DNA of 64,000 nucleotides, from contig MSJI02000717.1 of NCBI GenBank assembly GCA_001931905.2, positions 44,411 to 108,410 of the forward strand, in the 5' to 3' direction. The notes under the pieces are model-generated. The model was not told the DNA's origin. It made no database searches and was given only the letters and a program-made list of their open reading frames with translations. How positions within the stretch are numbered: position 1 is the first letter of the stretch; each line of letters begins with the position of its first letter. This stretch comes from Cladosporium sp. IMV 00045. Taxonomy: Eukaryota > Ascomycota > Dothideomycetes > Cladosporiales > Cladosporiaceae. The position numbers and the translations under genes are program-made. Positions 31,456-42,516 of this stretch are shown here, piece after piece.

Positions 31456-32734
31456 TTACTTGAAGGCCTTGCCGAACATGAGGAGCTGGACCTGGTCGTA
31501 GATGGACAGGACACCAGCACCGGCAACACCACGGAGGATGTTGGCACCAGCACCCTTGAAGAGAGACTTGACACCCTCCTTGGCGATGATCTGGCGGGCA
31601 GCGTCGATGGAAGAGCTGTACTTGACGGCCTGTGGAAATATTGTTAGTTTGCTTGTTGTGGTTTTCATGAATTTTCAGGAATATCAAAAACTTACCTCAC
31701 CAGAGGTCATCATCATGCGGCGACGGATGGTGTCAAGGGGGTAAGAGGCAATACCGGCACCAGTGGTGACGGTCCAGCCGAGGAGGAAAGAGGCAAGGAA
31801 GTTACCCTCGAGGGCACCAGTGAGGAGGACGGGCTTGATGGAGTCGTACATGCCGAAGTAGAGACCGCGGTAGACGACGATACCAGTGACGGAGGGCATG
31901 AAACCACGGTAGAGACCGGCAATACCGTCGGAGGCCATGGTCTTCTTGTAGACGTCGAAGAGACCGTTGAACTGACGCTCACCACCAGACTTGGCGTTCT
32001 TGGCGTCGTTGGCAAGACGGGTACGGGCGTAGTCGAGGGAGTAGACGAAGAGGAGGGAGGTGGCACCGGCGGCACCGCCGGAGGCAAGGTTGCCGGCCAT
32101 CCACCACCAGTAGCCGTCACGCTCCTTCTTGAAGGCGAACATGGACTTGTAGGTGTCGCGGAAAGCGAAGTTCAGGGCCTGGGTGGGGAAGTAACGGACA
32201 ACGTTGGCGGTGTTGCCGCGCCACAGGGAGGCGGTACCCTCGTCGGCGACGACACGCTTGAAGCAGTCACCGATGCCGGCGTAGGGGCGGTCGAGACGAC
32301 CGGCGCGGAGCATCTCATCCTGGTTCTGGATGAGGAGCTTGACACGCTCGATGGGGGCAGCGGCGGTCTTGGAGACGGCAGCGGAGACACCACCCACTGT
32401 TTGTCCAATGTCAGCGATCCTGTTTGTGATGGAAATCCCGAGCTCTTGTCGTCGCCGGTTGCGCCCAAAGATTTTTCTCGGGCGCGGGAAGCAGGGATGG
32501 CGGACGACGCGCTCAATGGGTGCAGAACGGGGAGAACGTACTCAGGAAGTCAACGACGAAGCCAGGCATGCCCATGAAGGACTTCTTGCTCTGGCTGTTG
32601 ATGGAAATGTCAGTGAATGTTTCTCCTGGGCGGCGCGCGCTGGAAGAGCGCCAACTCTGGCCTTCGCGGGCGCAGAGCTGATGTGGTGATACTCACTCGA
32701 CATCCTTGCTCGCGGAACCAACGGAGGCAGACAT
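31456..32734 (-). CDS. Mitochondrial ADP/ATP carrier (complete, right copy)
   Basis: Four exons: 32697-32734, 32542-32594, 31696-32396 and 31456-31629, giving 321 residues. The phase works at each junction (for example the Met of [20 protein letters not shown] is split A|TG). Three carrier repeats each have a PX(D/E)XX(R/K)-type motif ([24 protein letters not shown]), and the RRRMMM signature specific to adenine nucleotide carriers is present. It exchanges cytosolic ADP for matrix ATP across the mitochondrial inner membrane. Codon choice is strongly biased to C-ending codons, as expected for a highly expressed gene. The first two exons have no counterpart in the left copy because of the N gap. 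Confidence 0.96.
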
Positions 32735-34733
32735 CTTGTCTTGTGTGTGAAGGGAAAAGGGGATAAAGGTGAGTGGAGAGGTTGATGGGATGGATGGAGA
32801 GATGGGAGTGGATGGAAGAGAGAGGCAGAGGACTTATGAGGAGCGAAGAGGACAGGAGATTTTCCTGTTCCCAACACGCCCGGTGGTACGTGCGCAGGCA
32901 AGCCGACGGGGGAGAACGGAGCGATTCGGATTTGTCTGTTTGCCCTGACCGAGTATTTGGTGAGAGAGAGGTATTATTCCTGGGGATGTTGTTTCTGTTT
33001 GTTCTTCAATTAAGATCTCACAAGCATCTCATTCATGGTCTGCCAGCTTCCCCTGATTTTTCCCTCCGTTCTCCCATGTCCAGCCATTGACGAGGTTTCC
33101 TTGAAATCGAGTGCCTTACAGCCTCAGTCGTCCCTTTCTCCCTCATCAGTGGCGAATTGGACTAGCGGCCTCCCTCGGCAACGGCGCCGCTGTAGCGTAG
33201 CAACAAGACCAGAGGGAGAGTAGTAGTCTCTCTACTACTTGGTGATTAGAAGCATGTGATATGGACAATGCTTTGGAAAGTGATCCTTGCTGTGCTCACT
33301 CACTACCTGACATACCTTGTTCATTCAAGATATAAAACCATACGTAGAAACAATCTTGCACCTCTTCATTTCTTCTCCCTTCTCTCAGACAGACAAACCT
33401 CTCCTCTGCCAAGTCACGGGTCAAAGGCAATCTGGCAATCTAGGCAATCTCAACTTGGACTTGGGTGATAGACCAATCCTTAGCCGCAGCTTTGTTTTTT
33501 TCCTCGCTCGCCCGCAACTGACCCGGCTTCTGCCCCAATCTTTTTATGGGGTGGGAGACATGCATTCTGGGAAGTGCTCCAAAAATAATAGAATCCTCAG
33601 AAACCCATTGGGAAATGTCTCTTGTGCTCGGATGGCTATCGTGCTGACTACTGGAGTCTCATCTATACACTGGCGGAACATATACATCTTCCAGCATGTC
33701 GACAGGCATTCATCTGCCATGCATACGTCCATCCATACGCCCGGGCGCGTAGCAGAATTATTCCCGAAGCAACAACCACCAATAAATCCTCCATCATCCT
33801 TTCACCATGCCAACGAAATAACGACCGCCTCCGTCTGTAACAGAGAGAAGACCGTGCAAGATGGCAATTCTCCACGGCGAATGGGTACAAACGGCTCCCG
33901 TAAAAGACCGGACGTGCAGCGCCAGATCATCATCCAGCCACGCCAGCGTCCATGAAAAGATTTCATCGTCCCGGACTAGCTTCCTATCGTTTTGTTGTCA
34001 GACCCTGTTCTCGAAGCCCAATGGCTCAACGGTCGCCGCGAATGTTCGTTGCCGTAGGAAGGGAGGTGGAAATCGTGTATACATGCAATAAGCATTTACC
34101 TCTTGTAACTTCTGATCTATCCAATCGCATGCGGCTGTCATCTTCAAGAGACAGACGCCTCCCTATCTGTAGCCAGCGGGCCGGAGTGAAATGAACAAGA
34201 AGTGGAGCCGGTTAGAGTGAGAGAGGGCTTGTTTGTTGGATGACCGAGCTTTCTACTTGCGAAATACTTCCCGAGCCAGAGGTATTCGTTTTCCTTTCCT
34301 GTAACTTCACAAAAGAAGTCATGCATGTCATGCCTGTTCCAAAATGCTCTTCTCAAGGGCCATCTCCAATGTCACCACCGCATGCCAGCAACCCAAGCGG
34401 CAAGCCATGAGCCGCGCTGCAAGGGGAGAGTGAAAAGCAGCCGCCTGGTGTTGGATCGGCATGCATCGTCGTCATGTTCAAGCTAAGTGTACAACAAGAA
34501 AGGCGATTCCTCCCTTCTTCCCCTTCTCCCTTTGTCAATCCTCATCATCCTTATCGCACGCATCCTCAAAACCAAAGCGCATTCTCTTGTTGATTGGAAG
34601 TGATCTTCTCATCATTCACCCAAACGTCAGTCGTGCCCACTCTCATCCAAAGCTCTCGTTGCTTGTCGCATTCAACCTCTCACATTAACATCAATAAGCA
34701 AAACCAGCAACTCCAACGAGAAAAGAAACGGCA
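32735..34733. other. Long intergenic region, no gene seen
   Basis: About 2 kb between the divergent ADP/ATP carrier and the proline-rich protein gene. The first few hundred bases probably contain the carrier promoter and 5' UTR (AG-rich around 32735-32850). Frames are short and overlap at random. No RNA gene was recognised. Confidence 0.6.
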
Positions 34734-35483
34734 ATGCCACCCATTCCAGTCCACATCGACGAACCCATCACACCGAGCAGAAACCAAGACCCTCCCACCA
34801 CAACCACCAACCCAAACAATGCCACCATAACCCCCGCCATCGCAGCAGGCGGCCCACCACCAGCATTCCCAGCAGCAGGAGCAGCGCCAGCACAACCCGC
34901 CCTCCCAGGCCCAACACCCATGCCCTCCTCGGTCCCTTCAGCACCACCACCAACTCGTACCACGCAACCCATCCATCAAGAGCCCCCACCGCCCCAACCG
35001 GGAGCCGTCCCCGCACCCCCAGCAACACAATACCAACCCCCCACCGCCCAAGTAACACCACACAAACCACCCCCATCAAACGCACAAACAACAACAGCCA
35101 CACCCGCCCTCGCACCCACCAGCACCACCATCCCACAACCACCCCGCACACTCTCCACCTCCCACCCAACCGGGTACCAACAAAACCTCTTCGCGCAAGA
35201 ACTCTCCCCCGCCCAACGCGCCAGCCTCGACCAGCAAGAAGAAGCGGACCGACGGGGGAGTCTCTTCGCCGGCTTGCCGGGGGGTGGGATGAACAATAAC
35301 GGAAGCGGGGCGGGGGTTGGTGGTTCAGGAGGTAGCACGGGGGGAGGAATGATGGGTGAGGATGCCGGGCAGACGGCGGGGAATGTGTGGAATGCGGTGA
35401 AGGGGTGGGCGAGTGTGGCGGGGAATAAGGCGGCGGAGATGGAGGCGGATGCTTGGAGGCGGTTTGGGCCGGGGAAGTCTTAG
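34734..35483 (+). CDS. Proline-rich conserved fungal protein of unknown function
   Basis: Single-exon frame of 249 residues. Residues 1-140 are extremely Pro/Thr/Ala-rich and surely disordered. From about 143 there is a patch that looks constrained, HPTGYQQNLFAQELSPAQRA, then a Gly/Asn-rich linker. A C-terminal segment, TAGNVWNAVKGWASVAGNKA, ends with AEMEADAWRRF and would form an amphipathic helix. Similar short C-terminal modules occur in uncharacterised filamentous-fungus proteins. It has no signal peptide and no TM segment. A function cannot be assigned. Confidence 0.7.
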   Translation: MPPIPVHIDEPITPSRNQDPPTTTTNPNNATITPAIAAGGPPPAFPAAGAAPAQPALPGPTPMPSSVPSAPPPTRTTQPIHQEPPPPQPGAVPAPPATQYQPPTAQVTPHKPPPSNAQTTTATPALAPTSTTIPQPPRTLSTSHPTGYQQNLFAQELSPAQRASLDQQEEADRRGSLFAGLPGGGMNNNGSGAGVGGSGGSTGGGMMGEDAGQTAGNVWNAVKGWASVAGNKAAEMEADAWRRFGPGKS

Positions 35484-35724
35484 AGGGTTGAAGGAGGGAT
35501 TGGAGGGAGTGAGAAGCGTTTGGAACAGGAACGGTGCATGTGGGCGGGAGGAAGATGTGCGATGTCGTTCGCTCTGTTTCGTGCGTTCGGTCGATGTAAC
35601 ACGAGGCATTCTAGACATTTGAAACACAGAATCATCGATAAACAAGAAATGCGGTCGTTCCCAAAAAACTCGTAAAAAGACCACATCGATACAACTCAAG
35701 AAAATGGGCAGACCCGAAATCGAC

Positions 35725-36050
35725 GCTCTCCGCGGCGAGTGCCATTTCGAGAAGCACTGAATCCGATTATAATAGCATCCCAGTCGCGGAGATAATGCGT
35801 ATCTAGATAAAGACTCTCAATAGCTAAGTAATTTTCTAATACGCTAGGTCTTATTATATGACCTCAAATGGTAGCAGGGAACGTGCGAATTTGGATTAGT
35901 GCCTTCGGTGATACGGTGCATTCTCAATACACCAAGTCGAATTATACCAGCATATAAGTTGCAGAGAAAGCGTTCCTTCAAACCAATGCTCTCAATGGTG
36001 TGGTTCGAAGTCAACCCGACGATCCAGGAGATTCCGCAGAAGACGTGCGT
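35725..36050 (+). repeat. Diverged tandem repeat, about 88-bp period, about four units
   Basis: The word ctctcaat or a close variant recurs at about 35725 (gctctccg), 35814, 35921 (ttctcaat) and 35991. The last two spacings (106 and 70) sum to two periods of 88. Accompanying words (gtcgcggagata at about 35783, ttttctaatacgct at about 35833, caggagattccgcag at about 36028) match the reverse complement of the units at 57760-58284. So this is probably a more decayed array of the same family on the other strand. Judged by eye only. Confidence 0.5.
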
Positions 36051-36443
36051 AGAGCACTGTCGAACTAAACAGGAGAAATGCGAAGGACATCATTCACAAT
36101 CGTTGGATGACGATTGGGGGAAAAGGACTTGAATGACAAACGATCTAAACCCAAGCCAACTGCTGTAACCGCAACTCCTACACCAGCTCCCTCTCCTGCA
36201 CAAACCTCCCCCGCCCATCTTCCCTCGACCTCGACCTCTCCGCCCCATTCCCAGGCGACAAATACCTCGCAAGCGGCAGGATCAGAGTAATAAGCAGGCG
36301 GCTCAGCCCACGCCGCAGAATCCTGCAGCGGAGTACGACTGCGACTTCTATCCGGCCTAGCGAGCGACTCCATGCCATCCGAGGTTCTATAACGCCCTCT
36401 GTCCGCGCGCGTCAGAAATGCCGGAGCGGCGGATCCCTGCCCC

Positions 36444-37487
36444 TCATCGTCCCCACGGCGGACGATGGAAAAGAGGGAGGCGAACATCCTCACGACGCCG
36501 AAAATCAGTCCGACGGGTTGAGAGCATCGATACTGCCCTCCAAATGGGCAGGCGACGAGAGGCGGATACGGAAGAGTATTCCGACGCGGAAAAAGCGTAC
36601 CAAAAGCTCGCGGCGAAGAGGACGCTTTCGACGCAGGTGAGGGCGTTGGGGAGGCCGTAGAGGAGGTCGCCATAGGAGAAGGTTGGGGAGGTGTGGATGA
36701 CGTTCTTGTCGAGGAGGATGTTGAAGATCCACTGTGATTGCTTTTTTAGTACGATTCAGACAGATAGTAGTACTGGCTCAGACGAACTCACACTTTGAAG
36801 AAACCTCACACCGACAATCGCCTTGAAGCATACAATCTTCGCCAACCCACGATGAGCCTTCATCAACCCCTTCATCCTCGCGTAGAAGCGGACAATACTC
36901 AGGACGGCGACTGTGATACCAACCGAAGAAATAACACTATACCAGAAATGGCCATACTTCGGTCTCAGGGAAGACTCGCAATAAGTGCCCGCGGCCTCCG
37001 TGGCCTCCAGAACAATGATGGCGATCAGATCGACGACAGGGTACTGAAATACAGCGATCCAAGTGACTCTAGGCCAGTTGTGCTTGCCCTTCTCGGTTTC
37101 CTGCTTCGCTTTCATGGCGTCGAAGAGTTCCTCGCCGAACGTGCCGGAGGGCACGGCGAATTGCACGTAAAGGAGGAAGAGGGCGCAGAGGCGCAGAGCT
37201 TCGTAGAAGGAGCCGATGGGATCGATGTAGCGGGCGATGGAGTAATCGTAGATTTGCGCCAGGGATACTGCGGCGAACACCACGGGAGCGAATGTCAGGC
37301 GGATGATCTGGCGTTGTTCTTTCGGGGCGCGGTAGCGGAGGAGGTGCAGGGTGATTAAAGCGAGAGTGCTGCAGAGGGTGATGCCGGTGCAGACTATGGA
37401 GAGGATCCAGAGTGCATTGTGGGAGCTGCCTTTGAGGTGGAGGTCTTGAACACCATCCGGGATTGGACAGTCGTGGTTGTCTTTCAT
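36444..37487 (-). CDS. DUF300/TMEM184-type membrane protein, 3' part frame-disturbed
   Basis: Exon 1 (36792-37487) encodes a multi-TM protein starting MKDNHDCPIPDGVQDLHLKG, with helices typical of the Ost-alpha/TMEM184 (DUF300) family: YSIARYIDPIGSFYEALRLC, ALFLLYVQFAVPS and KAIVGVRFLQS. Exon 2 begins WIFNILLDKNVIH at 36731. Read literally it stops at 36444, giving about 327 residues. However, the family-typical ALNPSD segment appears in a second frame (about 36510-36545) and the continuation LIFGVVRMFASL in a third (from about 36508), leading to a tail that stops at 36065. Two one-base shifts in the same direction within about 40 bp are needed. This is either a recent pseudogene or an indel error, or the end of the gene really differs. 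Confidence 0.65.
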
Positions 37488-38730
37488 TCTGAGTGATAAG
37501 AAGGAGAAGACGATTGGGTTTTTGTGTCTAGTGTTGGAGAATCGAAGTAGCTTGGAGGAATCAGAACGACTATACTGGCCGGTGATCTAATCGAATATAT
37601 AGTATCCTCACTCGTCAACCTACCCAGCCTAGCATGTCCGACACTGTCCACATCGGTGGTAGTTCACGACCGACACGGCGCCTTTGGACATCGTACTGCG
37701 CCGCATATGCAGGCTATGCTGAGGCTGACTCCCACGCGAAACCATCAAAGAGTTCCACTAGAGAATAGACAAGCATTGTCAAGCATGCGGAAGCTTCAAT
37801 CCTTCAAGAGCGGAAAGCCAATGATGGCAAAGATCCGCCTTGCACAGGCAGTGAGACGACGAGGCTGAGTTGCAGAGCACAGGCGGAGAAGTGAAAGTCC
37901 ACATCGTCCCGCGCAACTCTTGCCGGATTAGGAGATACAAAGGTTGGGTAGGTTTGGGGAATATCTCTGCCTCATTTTTAGCATCTCCGACTCTGAGCAG
38001 ATAGTCGGTGCTCGACCATCATTTAGATAAATACGATGTGGCTGTAACACCCTAATGTTTCCGTTGTGGCTCAAGGAAGCACGCCGTTGCGAAATTGTAC
38101 GGCCTCACAAGGAGGAATGCGCGGAGATAGGATTTTGTCAACGACACTGCAGTTTGAGCGATCAATGAGCCGATGGCAATAAACTATAAAGCTCATTTAA
38201 TATTATTTAAGAATTGGCATCGTGCATCATAACCGTTCCTAATCAAAGTCGAAAGATGTGCTCTTTGAACAAACAACGACTTCGACACACCAAAACCAGT
38301 CCACCCAAATAGCACACCCCAAGCAACTCACCAGAAAATACACGTGCGATCCCAAACGATTGGCCCCCAAAAGACGCCACGCCTCGTCATCAAAACCCAG
38401 CACTGCATTATCTCTCAGCTCTGCCCTACTACACTGCAAGCAGCATACTTCGCGAAGGATTCAGAGCTGAAGCTGAGAGCGCGCAAAAACTCCCCATTGG
38501 GGATACCGACGTGACGATCACTTGCATTGGCACAGCCCTCTTTCTTACAGACCAAGAGCTTTATTATGTACGCCAACGCAATGGCTGCCCGAAGCGTCTT
38601 TTTGCTCGCTTACATCTCATTGTTGGTTGAGACCTGACTTGGAGGCGAATAATACACGCGCCATTAGTTCATTGAAGCTGTCACGTCTGCCTACCTGCGA
38701 TACGAGGAGCAAAAGTAATTTACGTGAAAC
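37488..38730. other. Intergenic region, no gene seen
   Basis: About 1.2 kb shared upstream region of the DUF300 gene and the divergent gene from 38731. AT-rich around 38180-38240. Nothing recognisable. Confidence 0.55.
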
Positions 38731-40087
38731 ATGCTGGCTACTACCGGACTCGTTGCTCTCAGCGCGAAAGTCCGCGACGACAAGGCGAGGAGAAAGGCGT
38801 CTGTCGAAGCATCCAAAAGGCCGCCGACGATGCGTGACGGCGGATGTGGAATCGCTGGAGGCTCGTCCATCGAGTACCCACGGCGATGACCTGACAGAGA
38901 CGCAGGTTTGCCATGCACTGGATGATAGACCTTCCACTGACAAGTCGCAGCTACTCTCCTTCTCTATACTCTCAAGACTCTGCTCGAAAATCGACAACGG
39001 ATTCCCAAGAAACCACAACCCTCTCATCCCCAGCAGAAACACAATCTCCGCCCGCGTACTCATCCGAAATCACACTTTCACCCACATCCACATCCTCAGA
39101 GTCCCCAAGCGCGTCAAGAACAAGCAATAAATCCCAATCCACCCTTACAGCGAGCACATCCGCAAGTTCCAGCAGCACTCCATCCTCCCCCAACGCCATC
39201 CGCGTACACACCAAAGGCGACGACCTGAAATCCGGCTTCCCCTACCACCCAAGCCTCTTCGACCTGCACGTCCGGCCCGACGAGTGGCAGAGATTCAGCG
39301 ACCAAGTGACACATGCTGCCAGATTCAGTTCAGGCGATTACGTCAAAATGTACGCCGCGGCGGGGAGTCTGGCATTGATGGGGAGTATTATGACTTCTGC
39401 ATACGTGGGCAGGTGAGTGGTGCTTTTTCGCGTCCGAAACGGGCGATGCTGACCGGTCGCACCAGGATGATGAACCGCACGATCCAGGAGAAGAAAGTGT
39501 CCACGGGCCTTGAAGACACGTCCGAGGGAAGTCTGGGAGACACGATCCAGAAGTGGAACGAGTCTTATTTCGCGAAGCTCGGACTGAGCGCTCGACTGAC
39601 GTTGTCGGAGAGCGCCATGCGTCAACCGAATCATAAGTCGAAGATCATGCGGAAGCCTACACTCCTGTACGACACGCGGGAAGAGCGAGAGCGGAAGAGG
39701 GAAGATCGCAAATTTGTGATCGTTGTCAGCAGGCTGGATGATTCTGGCCCTTCACATGAGAATGCGCAAGAATTAGAAGCGGAGACTGTGAGAGTTGAGT
39801 TGCCAGTGGAGGAGGATCCTCGTAACGACAAGGCGGAGCTTCCTGGTGACGAAGAATATACGGCGAAAGAGCTTCCTACGCCTGGCGATCAGGCGAAGGA
39901 GGATCTCGCGAATGTTTATTGTCAAGTTGCCGAGTTACCTGCTGACGTGCCGACTGAGTTGCCTGCGAGTCTGCCGGAGCATCTTGGGAAACTGAAGCTC
40001 GAAGGCAATGGTAGTCTGACAAGAGAGACGCTGATCCCCCTCCCGCTTGATGTCAAAGCGAAGGAGTCAAGAAATCTCAATCCTTGA
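38731..40087 (+). CDS. Conserved-looking hypothetical protein with one TM segment
   Basis: Inferred model of three exons: 38731-38873, 38951-39412 and 39466-40087, all phases compatible, about 408 residues. The second intron is clear (GTGAGT donor, CACCAG acceptor). The first is inferred from the ATG at 38731 (MLATTGLVALSAKVRDDKAR) and a GTACCC donor, with a CTGAC branch 12 bp before the acceptor. A Ser/Thr-rich linker (about 50-120) precedes a well-structured part: FPYHPSLFDLHVRPDEWQRF, then a hydrophobic MYAAAGSLALMGSIM segment (about 185-200), then a basic and later acidic tail. I do not recognise the family. Its stop is only about 40 bp from the convergent photolyase stop, so the 3' UTRs must overlap. 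Confidence 0.6.
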
Positions 40088-40126
40088 ACGTCGCCACTCG
40101 TCGCGATGGAAAGCTCGCAGACATGC

Positions 40127-42088
40127 CTACTTAGCCTGCTTCTTGAACTTGCCATCAAGCGTGCCCTGACTAGCCTCTCTCTTATGGCCCCTCGTCTCCT
40201 TGGAGCCTGCATTCGCGCTCGAACGGCGCTCTCCACCGGACTTGCCACGAGAAGCACCCTCATGACCATGCACCTCTTCCGACCCATCGGCGTCTTCCCA
40301 AGTATCCAATCCACCTGGCCCGCCCTTATCGCCATCCGTCGGACCCTCTGCTGCGTCGTCGAACATGGCCTTCCAGCTACCATCGAGAACCTTCGGATCA
40401 TTCCCGTAAAGACCGATGTGATACGCGTTCTTCATACCCGAGAGGCAGATATCCCTCTGCGTGGCAAAGTCGAAGATAGGCTTAGGATACAGCATCAACC
40501 CATCCTTCTCCTTTCGACTTCCATCACCCTCAACCCTCACACCAGCCTTCTTCTGATCCGCAATGGGAGCCTTGTGCGGTTCGTAGATGAATTTCTTCGG
40601 CACATCTTTCAACTCCGGGACGAATTTGCGAATATACTCCCCCTCCGGATCCCATTTCTTCCCGAAGGCAACCGGGCTGTAACAGCGATAAAACTGCGCG
40701 TAGAAAGCCGTGCAGCTCAACCACTGCCAATTGCCGATATTGCACGCCGCCTCGTGGTCCACCAACAGCTCTTCGAAGACTTCCGCGCCGCGCTCCCAGC
40801 TGATGTAGCAGCCGCCGCGCGTGAGGAAGCAGGCTACTGAGTGACGGGCGAGATGGTGGATCCAGCCTTCGCTTCGCAGCTGGCGCATGATCGCGTCGAT
40901 CCAGGGGAATCCAGTCTGCCCGTGCGCCCAGCGCTGGAACCAGGCTTCTTTCTCCGCGTCGTCGATTTCGTATTCTCCCGTGATGAGTTTGGTTTCCGTG
41001 TTGATCTTCGACGGGAGGTGCCACGGGATGAAACGGCAATGGTCGTTGTTGTACGTCTGGCCGAAAGACCAGCCCAGGGCGGCTTGAGCGGCGAAGTACA
41101 TGTCGCGGAAGAGCAGCTGGCCGGTGAGAGATGTGGGTGGCTCGCTGATGGGTTGTTTGGCTTTGCGGCGCTTTTCGATGAGATCGAGAGTGCGGTGGTA
41201 GAGGTATCTGCAGCTCAGAGCGCCGAAGTGCAGGTAGGGAGACGTCAGTAGAGTGGACTGTGGTTCGAAAGCGGCGGGAGAGGTGTTTGGTTTCTCGAAA
41301 GTAGCAACATAGTCCTCGTCCGAGAATATTCGTTCATCCAGTCGTTTCAAAATCACAGACTCGCCGCCTCTGATCGAAGTCGTGGCAGGTTTCAGACCCA
41401 GCTCTTCATACGCTGGCGGAGAGAAATCGCCCTTCGGCCCAGCCAGACCAGAAACATACGATTTCTCCTCATCCTCCCGATGGTGGGCGTTGATATCCCC
41501 CTCACCACTTGGCCGCTCCTGCTCCAGCTGATCCAAACGCATCTCGCCAGGATCAGGCAGCGATTTAGGCGTCTCCACCGGCCTCTGAATCTCTCCCACT
41601 TTCCCACCGGCAGCCTGCAACTGGCTCATGTTCATGGTAGGTTTCCCGCCGTGCTTTGCGACAACCTCATCGCTGTCCCACAAAGTCCTCCCGCTTTTGA
41701 CGATGACTTCCACGCCCGCCTCTTTCGCCATGCGCATGACCTTCCCATCCCTCTCTTTAGCATAGGCATCCGTATCCTTCTCGAAAACCAAATGGGTGAT
41801 CCCCCAGACTTTCCACAACTTCGGCAGGAGGGTGACAGCCGGCTCTCGCAGCACGAACAGCTTGCTCTTCTTGTTCAGCTTGGTGATGCTGGCGCTTAGG
41901 TCATTCTGGCAATCGAGCAGGAACTGCCAGCGATTGGGGCCGACGCGAGCGTGGAAGACGTAGTGGCTGTCCCAGCACCAGATGGGGTAGAAGGCTTCGG
42001 GTTTGAGGTCGAGGGCGGCTTTGAGGGCTGGCGAGTCGTGCAGGCGCAAGTCGGTGCGAAACCAGTAGATGACGCGTGGGGAGGGCAT
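40127..42088 (-). CDS. (6-4) photolyase / animal-type cryptochrome
   Basis: Intronless, 653 residues. The N-terminal photolyase alpha/beta domain (4 to about 140) begins VIYWFRTDLRLHDSPAL. The FAD-binding C-terminal domain (about 250-520) includes TGFPWIDAIMRQL, GWIHHLARHSVACFLTRGG and NWQWLSCTAFYAQFYRCYSP. The HHLARH motif, with its two histidines, and the WERGAEVFEELL block are typical of the (6-4) photolyase/animal cryptochrome branch and unlike fungal CPD class I or DASH enzymes. The family repairs (6-4) photoproducts in blue light, or acts in light signalling. After the core there is a charged, Gly/Asp-rich disordered tail of about 80 residues ending with basic KFKKQAK, possibly a nuclear localisation signal. 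An insertion of about 60 residues (about 175-235) separates the two domains. Confidence 0.92.
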   Translation of the reverse strand: MPSPRVIYWFRTDLRLHDSPALKAALDLKPEAFYPIWCWDSHYVFHARVGPNRWQFLLDCQNDLSASITKLNKKSKLFVLREPAVTLLPKLWKVWGITHLVFEKDTDAYAKERDGKVMRMAKEAGVEVIVKSGRTLWDSDEVVAKHGGKPTMNMSQLQAAGGKVGEIQRPVETPKSLPDPGEMRLDQLEQERPSGEGDINAHHREDEEKSYVSGLAGPKGDFSPPAYEELGLKPATTSIRGGESVILKRLDERIFSDEDYVATFEKPNTSPAAFEPQSTLLTSPYLHFGALSCRYLYHRTLDLIEKRRKAKQPISEPPTSLTGQLLFRDMYFAAQAALGWSFGQTYNNDHCRFIPWHLPSKINTETKLITGEYEIDDAEKEAWFQRWAHGQTGFPWIDAIMRQLRSEGWIHHLARHSVACFLTRGGCYISWERGAEVFEELLVDHEAACNIGNWQWLSCTAFYAQFYRCYSPVAFGKKWDPEGEYIRKFVPELKDVPKKFIYEPHKAPIADQKKAGVRVEGDGSRKEKDGLMLYPKPIFDFATQRDICLSGMKNAYHIGLYGNDPKVLDGSWKAMFDDAAEGPTDGDKGGPGGLDTWEDADGSEEVHGHEGASRGKSGGERRSSANAGSKETRGHKREASQGTLDGKFKKQAK

Positions 42089-42516
42089 TGTTCGTTTTGT
42101 TGATGTTGGGGGACGTGTGAATGAGTGTGGATTGGGATTGGGAGAGAGACGAGGAGCATAGAGAAGAAGGACCTACCGTTCTTACAAGGAATGGTGACGA
42201 GGGCACACCGCCCAATGCCACCAGGATGATTGGCGCGCATGCGAAGTGCACTGTCGGAGAGCTCACAGAGTTTGGTGATCCTGGGAAGTGATGATGACAT
42301 TGTTCCTGGTCGTCTCCACGATTTGCAGATGGATCGACGCCGATCACGCGACTAGCTCGAGATCAGATCTGTGAGAGATCACCACGATTCTAGAGACGAC
42401 GAAATAGAGATTGTTATTTGACATTGCATGAATTCTTTACTTTTTGACCACTAGAAGGGAAGGCCAAACAACGATTTGCCATAAAATTCGTGGAAGAGAC
42501 ATAAAAACACCAACAT
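42089..42516. other. Intergenic region
   Basis: About 430 bp: photolyase promoter and 3' flank of the oxidoreductase gene. No gene seen. Confidence 0.5.

Larger units (their letters stand above)
24601..31983. repeat. Right copy of the segmental duplication (minimum extent)
   Basis: This is the partner of 1-7428. Here the genes at both ends are complete: the sterol reductase continues left to 23217 and the ADP/ATP carrier right to 32734. The true homology may therefore extend beyond these limits. The left copy cannot show it because of the window edge and the gap. Confidence 0.93.

Noticed and set aside
32735..34733. Possible gene in the 2-kb gap upstream of the ADP/ATP carrier (frames at about 33317-33955)
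   Set aside because: The frame has Gln/Pro/Ser/His-rich random-like composition, no motif, and competes with equally long frames on the same stretch.
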